Positions 1 through 5,147 of a DNA stretch of 5,147 bases are shown here, one piece after another. The position numbers and the translations under genes were made by a program. How positions within the stretch are numbered: position 1 is the first letter of the stretch; every line of letters starts with the position of its first letter. This DNA is from Patescibacteria group bacterium (GTDB lineage Bacteria > Patescibacteriota > Gracilibacteria > BD1-5 > UBA2023): the NCBI GenBank assembly GCA_030836665.1, contig JAUPLX010000103.1, forward strand, positions 1 through 5,147. Direction: 5' to 3'. The notes under the pieces were generated by a model that did not search any database, was not told the DNA's origin, and was given only the letters and a program-made list of their open reading frames with translations.

Positions 1-2
1 AC

Positions 3-755
3 TATTTCGTCGGAAAGAATTCCGTCGCCGGCCCCTTCGTAAAGGGTGCGGAAACGAAAACCTACGCTTACCCGGACGGCGAAGAAGCCTTGTCGGCAGA
101 CGCGAGTTCGGAAGGGCTCGTGTTCATTCTCACGAAAACGAACCGGGTACTGAAATTCTACAAGGGCGAGTTCTCTTACGTGAACGTCGAAGGACAGAAG
201 ACCTGGGAAGCCGGTCGCTCGATCCGAACGTTCAACTCCAACCTCTACGTCCTCTCGCTCGACGGTTCGCAGGTATTCAAACACAAGCCGAGCGTAAACG
301 GGTTTTCCGCGAAAAGCGGCATGCTCGAAGGCGATCGGTCGAAGAAGCCGTCGATCCTCGACGTGGCGCTCGACGGAGGTTTCTATATCCTGAAAAAAGA
401 CCTGACCCTCGACAAGATATTCACCGTTCCGTCGTATTCGGAGCGTTCCATCGTTCTCAACGGATTGCCCGACGACTATTCGCTTTCCTCGGATACCGAG
501 TTGCCGAAGCTCTCGGTTTTTCCGAACGCGAACTACCTCTACTTGGTGCTCGGTAACCGCATCTGGATCTTCGACCCGGATTCCCGCGATTACCGCAATA
601 TCAAATCCGTCCGCTACATCGGTCAGATCGAGGTCGTGGAAAGCCAGGTACGGTCCATCCACGTTTCCAAAGACGGAACCATCATCGCCGCGACCGACGC
701 GGGAGTGTACCACATCCAGTTCGAAGTTTCGGACGGCAAACTCGTGATCCGCTAA
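3..755 (+). CDS. Beta-propeller-like protein, C-terminal part (5' end outside window)
   Basis: The frame is open from the window edge to the TAA at 753-755, giving 250 residues with no start needed, so this is the C-terminal part of a longer protein. A TTG at 90 could be called as a start, but coding continues upstream of it. Seen: repeated short beta-strand blocks of the propeller type, such as SNLYVLSLDGS, GGFYILKKD, NYLYLVLGNRIWIFD and the closing DGTIIAATDAGVYHI, each a hydrophobic strand, a polar turn with Asp/Gly, then another strand. No catalytic motif or membrane segment lies in this part. Similar repeat regions end large uncharacterised CPR proteins (recollection, not a search). The stop lies one base before the next ATG, suggesting translational coupling with the recO-like gene. 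No in-frame TGA. The propeller call is moderate; the biochemical role is unknown. Confidence 0.7.
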   Translation, partial: YFVGKNSVAGPFVKGAETKTYAYPDGEEALSADASSEGLVFILTKTNRVLKFYKGEFSYVNVEGQKTWEAGRSIRTFNSNLYVLSLDGSQVFKHKPSVNGFSAKSGMLEGDRSKKPSILDVALDGGFYILKKDLTLDKIFTVPSYSERSIVLNGLPDDYSLSSDTELPKLSVFPNANYLYLVLGNRIWIFDPDSRDYRNIKSVRYIGQIEVVESQVRSIHVSKDGTIIAATDAGVYHIQFEVSDGKLVIR

Positions 756-756
756 C

Positions 757-1332
757 ATGCACGTAACGGAGTGCGTCTTTTTCAAGCGTACGCCGATTGG
801 CGACCACGAATTCGTGTACGAACTCTGGAGTCGCGAATTCGGAAAGATCCGAGCGTTCGCCAAGGAGAAAAAAAACGAATGCCGCGCGGATACGGGGAGC
901 GTCATCCAAGCCAACGTGGAAACCAAGGGCGAAAGGAACCGGCTCGTTTCCTTCAAGGTCCGCAAGAACCTTTCTTCGGAAAAGATGGATTACGCCGCCG
1001 CGGTAGCGTTCTTAAAAACGGTCTCGGCCCTGTCTTCGGCCCTTCCGGAAGGAATTCCGAACCGAAAACTCTTCGAAGCCTACGAAGCGTCCCTTCCCTA
1101 CTACGAAAAAGGCGAATGCCGGAAGGCTTCGGCAATCCTGCTCTCGAAACTCGCGAAAACGCTCGGGACGTACGCCTTGCCGGAGAACGCCTCCCCCATG
1201 TTGAAAAGGTTCGATACGGCGATATCTTCCTACGACGTGGGGACGCTCCATTCCATTAAAGGAATCGATGACGGACTCGTAAACGAAGCCTTCCTTGCCG
1301 CCGAACTCGCCCTCGCCCGTTACCATTTTTAA
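757..1332 (+). CDS. recO: RecO-like DNA repair protein (short form)
   Basis: 191 residues. RecO mediates loading of RecA onto SSB-coated single-stranded DNA and anneals strands in the RecFOR recombination pathway in the cytoplasm. Seen: residues about 4-75 resemble the RecO N-terminal OB fold, with a cysteine/hydrophobic strand (ECVFFKRTPIGDHEF), then SREFGKIRAFAKEKKN, matching the family pattern of a strand, a REhGK(I/L)RA-like turn and a basic stretch, then paired strands ending near RLVSFKVRKNL. Residues about 78-190 are helical, as in RecO C-terminal domains, with LFEAYEASLPYYEKG and SAILLSKLAKTLGTY. At 191 aa it is shorter than typical RecO (about 240 aa), and it lacks the zinc-binding cysteine cluster some RecO proteins carry. 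ATG 757 was chosen because it follows the upstream TAA by one base. Ends in TAA. Identification is by pattern only; another OB-fold protein is possible. Confidence 0.62.
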   Translation: MHVTECVFFKRTPIGDHEFVYELWSREFGKIRAFAKEKKNECRADTGSVIQANVETKGERNRLVSFKVRKNLSSEKMDYAAAVAFLKTVSALSSALPEGIPNRKLFEAYEASLPYYEKGECRKASAILLSKLAKTLGTYALPENASPMLKRFDTAISSYDVGTLHSIKGIDDGLVNEAFLAAELALARYHF

Positions 1333-1341
1333 ATCCTCCGA

Positions 1342-2358
1342 ATGGAAAACATCGTTCTCGCCTACCTCTTCTTCATCGGCACCTGCTTCGGAAGTTTCAT
1401 ATCCGTTATCGTCCACCGGCTTCCGGACTACCTGAAAAAGGGAAATGCCGGGATTATGAACGGCAGGAGCCAGTGCGGTTCCTGTGGGAAAACGCTCGGT
1501 TGGAAAGAGCTCGTTCCGATCTTTTCCTGGGTATTCCAAGGGGGGCGGTGTTCCAGCTGTAAGAAAAAGATCCCCTTCACCTACCCGGCTCTCGAACTCG
1601 TGACGGGAGGGCTTTTTGCCGCCAGCGCCAAATACCTCTGCAATCTCCCGTTGGCCCTCTCGGGCGATTGGAGCGAAATATCGCGCGTGTTTTTCTTCCT
1701 CGTCGTAGCGTTCGTGACCGTCACGTTCGTATTTTACGATATCGTATACCAGGAAATCCCCGACGAAATCCTCGTTCCCGCTACGGCGGCGGTAGGAATC
1801 CTCCTCCTCTTGCTTCCGGAAGGCAATTCCCTTTTTCGCCATTTCGAACCCGTGTCGTGGAACGGCGCACCCCTGGGACAAGGCATGAACGCGCTCTTCG
1901 GGGCCGTCGCCATCTACTCGTTCTTCTACCTTCAATTCCTCATCCCCGTGGGGACGTTCTGTTTGAAAAACAAGCGCTACAAGGACGCGTTGGAAGTTCT
2001 CGGATACTACGTTTACCTTCCGGTAGCGGTACTCAAGGACGTATCCTTTCGGCTCGTCGGCAAGAAACCCGCCGTTCCGGAAGGCGATTCCGGACTCGAA
2101 TGAGCCACTTCCTGGATCGGCCTTTGAGATCTTCGGATCGCGGTGTTCATGGGATTCGTCGGCGGCGCGAAAATCGCCGGGCTCGGACTGTTCCTCGCCT
2201 ATATCGTAGGGAGCGTCGTGGGGCTTTATGTACTCGCGGTACTCCGGAAACGGAACATGGCCATCGCGTTCGGTCCGTTTCTCGCCATCGGACTCTACGC
2301 GTCGCTCTTTTTTTACGACCCCATCGTAAAAACGGTATTGAATTTCGGGGGAAGATAG
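1342..2358 (+). CDS. pilD: Type IV prepilin peptidase (A24 family), read through two UGA=Gly codons
   Basis: 338 residues when TGA at 2101 and 2125 is read as Gly; the stop is TAG. This membrane aspartyl protease cleaves type IV prepilins after Gly and usually N-methylates the new N-terminus. Seen: first membrane segment about 4-24 with GTCFGSFISV and HRLPDY, typical of the N-terminal domain; a zinc-type tetracysteine at C45/C48 and C70/C73; catalytic Asp D133 in FYDIVYQEIPD; catalytic Asp D263 in GLGDLR (260-265), where G262 is the second TGA; the C-terminal FGPFLAIG (310-317). The two Asp are 130 residues apart, about twice the usual spacing; the extra part lies about 165-255. The frame continues unbroken across both TGAs. 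The start is fixed by the in-frame TAA of recO 12 bases upstream; ATG 1342 is the first start after it. Read with the standard code it would lack the second catalytic Asp. Its likely substrate is encoded at 4670. Confidence 0.93.
2101..2103 (+). other. In-frame TGA read as Gly (prepilin peptidase residue 254)
   Basis: The TGA follows GAC/TCC/GGA/CTC/GAA codons and precedes GCC ACT TCC TGG in the same frame. It lies in the cytoplasmic loop just before the GxGD motif, so its own position does not identify the amino acid. The intact family sequence downstream shows that it is not a functional stop. Confidence 0.88.
2125..2127 (+). other. In-frame TGA read as Gly in the catalytic GxGD motif (residue 262)
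   Basis: Codons 2119-2130 read GGC CTT TGA GAT, which is G-L-(TGA)-D. In A24 peptidases the residue before the second catalytic Asp is a conserved Gly, so the motif itself assigns TGA to Gly and argues against Trp, Cys or stop. Confidence 0.93.
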
Positions 2359-2367
2359 GGTTCATTA

Positions 2368-2409
2368 GTGGGGGTTCGCCGTTCCGGACGGGTCTCCCCC
2401 CACGTTTTT
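2368..2409 (+). terminator. Intrinsic terminator after the prepilin peptidase gene
   Basis: The outer arms GTGGGGG (2368-2374) and CCCCCAC (2397-2403) are perfectly complementary. Between them an inner hairpin CCGT/ACGG (2379-2382 and 2388-2391) can stack across a small internal loop. A run of five T (2405-2409) follows immediately. It begins ten bases after the TAG stop and closes the first operon. Confidence 0.75.
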
Positions 2410-2431
2410 CCGAACCGTCAAGGCGGGTTTC

Positions 2432-2460
2432 TTGGAAACGGCAAACACGGATGGTATAAT
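2432..2460 (+). promoter_or_regulatory. Sigma-70-type promoter for the 184-aa protein gene
   Basis: TTGGAA (2432-2437) and a perfect TATAAT (2455-2460) are separated by 17 bases, the ideal spacing. Expected transcription start is near 2467, giving a leader of only about 22 bases before ATG 2489. It lies directly after the upstream terminator, as expected for an independent transcription unit. The -10 overlaps an in-frame ATG (2459) that therefore cannot be the start of transcripts from this promoter. Confidence 0.65.
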
Positions 2461-2488
2461 GAACGGGCATATTCAAAATAAAAACGTC

Positions 2489-3043
2489 ATGGAAAACGAT
2501 CAGAAAAAAATCGCCGCCGTTCGCGACCTTCTCGACGCCGCTCAGAAATCGATTACCTCCGCGCGTAAGATTCTCGTGACGATGACGGACGGCGAAAGCG
2601 CGAAGCGCGAACTCGGATATCTCGACGCGTCATCGCTCCATTCGTACAAAAGCGGATCCGAGAAGATCGTCGAAGGGGTGTTCACCGGCGAATCCATGCT
2701 CGGATCCGACGGGAATACCTACCCGGTTCCGCAAAACTACGCCTCGAAATCGCATCTCGTACAGGGCAGCAAATTGAAGGCCATCATCGGCGAAGACGGA
2801 AAAATCGTCTACAAGATCATCGAAGAAATGCCGTACGAAACGAAGATCGGGCTCATCGCTTCCAACCGCGACAAATTCCAAGTCGTCGCCGACGGAAAGG
2901 CGTACAATATCCTCATGGCGAGCGTCACGTACCTCAAGGCGGAAATCGGCGATACCGTATCCGTGCGCGTCCCGAAGGGAAAAGAGGCGACGTACGCCGC
3001 TCTCGACGCGCTGATTCCGAAAGAAGAGAAAAGCGCCGAATAA
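2489..3043 (+). CDS. Conserved CPR-type protein of unknown function with a duplicated beta module
   Basis: 184 residues, TAA stop, no in-frame TGA. I recognise the general type from CPR genomes (motifs like GVFxGExMxGxDGxxYxVPxNYASKSxLVxG) but know no function. Seen: N-terminal amphipathic helix about 1-32 (DQKKIAAVRDLLDAAQKS), possibly a coiled coil; then two similar beta-rich modules. Module A about 61-101 has DGNTYPV and SKLKAII; module B about 119-161 has DGKAYNI and DTVSVRV. The DG pair and the later turn Gly are 19 residues apart in both (D74/G93 and D135/G154). No signal peptide or membrane segment, so probably cytoplasmic; the modules could be small barrels that bind nucleic acid or protein (inference). 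Start ATG 2489 was preferred over TTG 2432 and ATG 2459 because those lie inside the promoter. It is a single-gene unit with its own promoter and terminator, which suggests substantial independent expression. Confidence 0.85.
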   Translation: MENDQKKIAAVRDLLDAAQKSITSARKILVTMTDGESAKRELGYLDASSLHSYKSGSEKIVEGVFTGESMLGSDGNTYPVPQNYASKSHLVQGSKLKAIIGEDGKIVYKIIEEMPYETKIGLIASNRDKFQVVADGKAYNILMASVTYLKAEIGDTVSVRVPKGKEATYAALDALIPKEEKSAE

Positions 3044-3067
3044 CCGACCTATTTTCCACCGTTTTCC

Positions 3068-3092
3068 AAAACCCCGCGACACGCGGGGTTTT
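3068..3092 (+). terminator. Strong intrinsic terminator, probably bidirectional
   Basis: A perfect 11-bp inverted repeat, AAAACCCCGCG (3068-3078) and CGCGGGGTTTT (3082-3092), has a three-base loop ACA. The GC-rich stem ends in T4 on the + strand and A4 at its base, so the reverse strand also presents a T run. It starts 25 bases after the TAA of the 184-aa gene. Confidence 0.9.
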
Positions 3093-3119
3093 GCTTTCGC
3101 ATAAGGAATGTCGGAATCC

Positions 3120-3147
3120 TTGATTCGGTGGCGGTTTCGGATATATT
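3120..3147 (+). promoter_or_regulatory. Probable promoter for the FecR-like/pilin unit
   Basis: TTGATT (3120-3125) and TATATT (3142-3147) are separated by 16 bases. A start near 3154 would leave a leader of about 26 bases before ATG 3180, much like the leader of the upstream gene. Both hexamers depart from consensus, so this is less certain than the promoter at 2432. Confidence 0.45.
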
Positions 3148-3179
3148 CGCGAGCATCCAGTATCGTAATTTTTCCTCAC

Positions 3180-4646
3180 ATGTCTCGAATGATGCGTAAC
3201 GAACGTAACGCCCAGCGGAACAACCTCATTTCCCTCGCCGTTCCGGTAGCGGTAGCCGTCGTCGTCCTCGTAATCATCATCCGGGCCCTTTTTTCCGGAT
3301 CGAACGGGGACGAATCGAAGCGCAACGGCGCCGACAGCGTGCGCGTAGTTCCGAAAATGGAAAATTCGGAAATCTACATCTACATGTCCGGAGATTCGAA
3401 AAAACAGATTTCCGCGGAAGAAAAGATGTTCCCCACCGACAACCGCCTCGAGGTGAAATCCGGCGATGCCGAACTTATCATCGAAGGATCGCCGAGCAAG
3501 GTCTACGCCGACCGGCTCACCGAAGTGTCCTACCGGGGGAAGTCCGCCGACGGACTCCACTCGTTCGAGCTCCAAAGCGCCTACCTTTGGGTCGAAGCCG
3601 GAGCCGACGATACCGCGTTCAAACTGAAAAGTTTCTCGGTAAAACCGAAATCCGGAAGCGTCGTCGCGCTTTCGCAAAACGCCGTCGGCAGCAACGTATA
3701 CGTACTCAAAGGCCTGGCCGAAGTCACTACCGAAACCTCGAACGCGACGGTCGGAGTGAATCAGATGGTCACGGTACTCTCCAACGAAGCGAAAACCGTG
3801 AAGCTCCCCGAAGCCATCAAGCCGATCGATTCCTTCTTCCGAACCGAAAACGTCTACGTAAAGCACGACGGGGACAAATATCTCATGGTCACTTCCGGGG
3901 AAGAATCCTCCATGAGTGGAGGCGTCATGATTCCCGGATCCCCTTCTTCGGCGAAGGCCATCGTCATCACTTCGCCGGAAGACGAAGCGAGTTTCGATAC
4001 GGCGACGGTCGACATCGAAGGAAAGATTACGAATCCGGCCGTAATTAAGATCACCGTCGGCGATCGCGAAGCGAAAATAGACGCCGAAAACAAATCCTTC
4101 TCGTTCAAGGAATATCCCCTTCCGGAAAACGCCAACAACCTCGTTTATAAGGCCTTCGACAAAGAAGGTTCGCTCCTCGTGAAAGGAGTCCTCACGGTAT
4201 ATTCGAGCGCCAAGAAGAGCCAAACGCAGGAGGCGAACAAGCCTACCGTAACGACCTATCCGATTTCGGATAAGGATTTCCGCATCGTGGCCCCTACGGA
4301 AAACCCCTACAAAACGACCGAGAACGTCGTACGCATCGAAGGGCGCTTGCCGAAGGGCGCGGTCAAATACATTACCATCAACGGATTCCGCCTGTCCAAA
4401 TTCTCGCAATTCGGAACGTACTGGTACTATTTCGCCAATAAGGACTACGGTACGATGAACGACGGCATCAACACCTACGAAATCAAGTACTACGGCGAAA
4501 ACGACGAGGTCGTAAAAACTTCGCAGTTCATTATCGTTAAAGACACCCCGAAACCGGCGGAAGAAGCCGCCGTACCTGCGGCAACGACCCCTACGGAAGC
4601 CGCGACGAGCGGAAGTGCCGCCACGTCGGAAAACAAGCCGCTCTAA
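3180..4646 (+). CDS. Membrane-anchored FecR-like protein with Ig-like domains
   Basis: 488 residues, TAA stop, no in-frame TGA. Seen: short basic N-terminus (RMMRNERNAQR), one membrane segment about 16-37 (ISLAVPVAVAVVVLVIII), then an extracytoplasmic part. Residues about 68-203 fit a FecR-type domain: strands around NRLEVKSGDAELIIEG, a wall of LQSAYLWVEAG, then GSNVYVLKGLAEVTTE and VGVNQMVTVL. Residues about 264-341 (ITSPEDEASFDTATVDIEG, DREAKIDAENKSFSFK) and about 368-453 (FRIVAPTENPY, VVRIEGRLP) look like two Ig-like beta-sandwiches of the kind found in bacterial surface proteins. The tail 455-488 is Pro/Ala/Thr/Glu-rich, like a wall-spanning or flexible segment. No SPOR, LPXTG or catalytic motif. 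ATG 3180 was chosen because earlier in-frame starts lie upstream of the putative transcription start; ATGs at 3189 and 3192 are alternatives. The pilin gene begins 23 bases later, so both are probably cotranscribed. Role: surface structure or scaffold, inferred only from architecture; not a proven iron-signalling FecR. Confidence 0.83.
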   Translation: MSRMMRNERNAQRNNLISLAVPVAVAVVVLVIIIRALFSGSNGDESKRNGADSVRVVPKMENSEIYIYMSGDSKKQISAEEKMFPTDNRLEVKSGDAELIIEGSPSKVYADRLTEVSYRGKSADGLHSFELQSAYLWVEAGADDTAFKLKSFSVKPKSGSVVALSQNAVGSNVYVLKGLAEVTTETSNATVGVNQMVTVLSNEAKTVKLPEAIKPIDSFFRTENVYVKHDGDKYLMVTSGEESSMSGGVMIPGSPSSAKAIVITSPEDEASFDTATVDIEGKITNPAVIKITVGDREAKIDAENKSFSFKEYPLPENANNLVYKAFDKEGSLLVKGVLTVYSSAKKSQTQEANKPTVTTYPISDKDFRIVAPTENPYKTTENVVRIEGRLPKGAVKYITINGFRLSKFSQFGTYWYYFANKDYGTMNDGINTYEIKYYGENDEVVKTSQFIIVKDTPKPAEEAAVPAATTPTEAATSGSAATSENKPL

Positions 4647-4669
4647 GCCCCCACTTCCCCATCATCCGT

Positions 4670-5147
4670 ATGAGATCGATCTTTCGAAACCCCCGTTGCT
4701 GAAGCACTCTCGCGGAAGCGATGATCGTACTCATCGTCATAACGACGGGGGTCGTCGGAACCTACCAACTCCTGCACGGAGGGATCAAACTCGCGTCGAC
4801 GACGGAATCCCGCATCCAGGCGATCAATCTGGCGCGGGAAGGAATCGAGGCGGTAGAAAACATCCGCAATACCAATTGGATTAAATTTTCGAGCGACTTG
4901 GAGAACTGTTTCGCCGTCGCGGATTATTCGAGTACCTGCGTCGGAGACGCTGCGGGAACGGCCCCAAAACTTGCGACCGGAGTGCCGCGCATACTCACGA
5001 ACCAAAACGGCATGTGGTATTTGAGCGGCAGTACCGCGACTTGGTCCGGCGTAGTTTTCGGGCCGACGGGACTCTCCGACCAAGGATGGGGCAACGCGCT
5101 CCCATTATGCGGATCATGACGTCCCGTAAACTGCCGCTCGAAATTCA
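4670..5147 (+). CDS. Type IV pilin-like protein (prepilin), UGA=Gly at the cleavage site; 3' end outside window
   Basis: 159 residues are visible with TGA at 4700 and 5117 read as Gly; the frame is still open at the edge. Seen: an 11-residue basic leader (Arg 2, 6, 9) ending PRCG, then mature STLAEAMIVLIVITTGVV: cleavage after G11 (the TGA), Glu at +5 (E16) and a hydrophobic helix about 12-34, the class III prepilin signal. After it comes INLAREGIEAVENIRNTNW (52-70), a block I associate with CPR pilin-like proteins of the PilV/pseudopilin kind. The head domain has aromatic and Gly-rich strands and cysteines C80, C90, C147 and C155 (the last beyond the second TGA), possibly two disulfides. ATG 4670 lies 23 bases after the FecR-like gene. 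A standard-code start at ATG 4721 would fall at mature residue +7 and remove the signal. Likely substrate of the peptidase at 1342; major or minor pilin status cannot be told. Confidence 0.9.
4700..4702 (+). other. In-frame TGA read as Gly at prepilin -1 position
   Basis: Codons read CCC CGT TGC TGA AGC ACT CTC GCG GAA, i.e. P-R-C-(TGA)-S-T-L-A-E. Prepilin peptidases need Gly (rarely Ala) at -1, and the +5 Glu is in register, so this site independently assigns TGA to Gly. Confidence 0.93.
5117..5119 (+). other. In-frame TGA, probably Gly (pilin residue 150)
   Basis: It follows LPLCGS and is followed by RPVNCRSKF up to the window edge. Under code 25 it is Gly and the pilin continues. Only nine codons are visible beyond it, so by itself this site is weaker evidence than 4700. 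The cysteine after it would give the mature domain an even number of cysteines (four seen). Confidence 0.72.

Noticed and set aside
1813..1829. Small inverted repeats around TTCCGGAA, also near 1042
   Set aside because: They lie within coding sequence, are short, and TTCCGGA-type strings are common in this composition; no following T run or regular spacing.
1012..1935. A 307-codon open frame on the minus strand
   Set aside because: Antisense to recO-like and prepilin peptidase genes, both of which have recognisable protein motifs; its translation is Glu/Arg/Gly-rich and without family features.
2101..2127. Prepilin peptidase as a pseudogene, or TGA as Trp or selenocysteine
   Set aside because: The frame and motifs are intact on both sides, the motif position requires Gly, normal TGG is used for Trp in the same gene, and the pilin gene independently needs Gly at its TGA.
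2143..2358. A separate 71-aa membrane protein starting at GTG 2143
   Set aside because: It is in frame with the upstream peptidase and is exactly the missing C-terminal part of the family, including the region after GxGD; it is not a separate gene.
1668..2459. A 263-codon + strand open frame overlapping the peptidase in another frame
   Set aside because: Arg/Pro-rich out-of-frame translation; it runs through the peptidase C-terminus, the terminator and the promoter.
2934..4409. A 491-codon open frame on the minus strand
   Set aside because: It is antisense to the FecR-like gene, crosses the strong terminator at 3068-3092 and the upstream gene end, and its Arg/Phe/Gly/Val-rich translation has no domain. 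It reflects codon bias of the sense gene.

Overview
The window most likely comes from a Patescibacteria/CPR bacterium that reads UGA as glycine (genetic code 25), the code of Gracilibacteria (BD1-5) and Absconditabacteria (SR1). Two genes are broken by TGA triplets if read with the standard code and become intact, family-typical proteins if TGA is glycine. In both, a TGA falls exactly where the family needs Gly: the second Gly of the catalytic GxGD motif of a prepilin peptidase, and the -1 Gly of a type IV prepilin cleavage site. All five gene ends seen here are TAA or TAG, never TGA. Base composition, sampled by hand, is a little over 50% GC, which is high for these groups as I know them. No clear Shine-Dalgarno sequence precedes any of the five visible starts.

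Layout: everything reads on the + strand. Module 1 (3-2409) holds the C-terminal part of a beta-propeller-like protein (partial at the window edge), a short RecO-like protein 1 base later, then a 338-aa prepilin peptidase 9 bases later, closed by a hairpin-plus-T-run terminator. Module 2 (2432-3092) is a single gene with its own promoter and strong terminator. It encodes a 184-aa protein of unknown function with an N-terminal helix and two copies of a small beta-rich module. Module 3 (3120-5147) has a probable promoter, a 488-aa membrane-anchored FecR/Ig-like surface protein, and a type IV pilin-like protein that runs off the window.

How the genes fit together: the prepilin peptidase would cleave the leader of the pilin-like protein, and the FecR/Ig-like protein cotranscribed with the pilin is probably displayed on the same cell surface. 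The main point of the window is that the peptidase active site and the cleavage site of its substrate both depend on UGA-to-Gly decoding. A standard-code annotation would split the peptidase into a 253-aa fragment and a small orphan, and would start the pilin inside its hydrophobic helix, losing the signal. No tRNA, rRNA, CRISPR array, insertion sequence or large repeat was seen.
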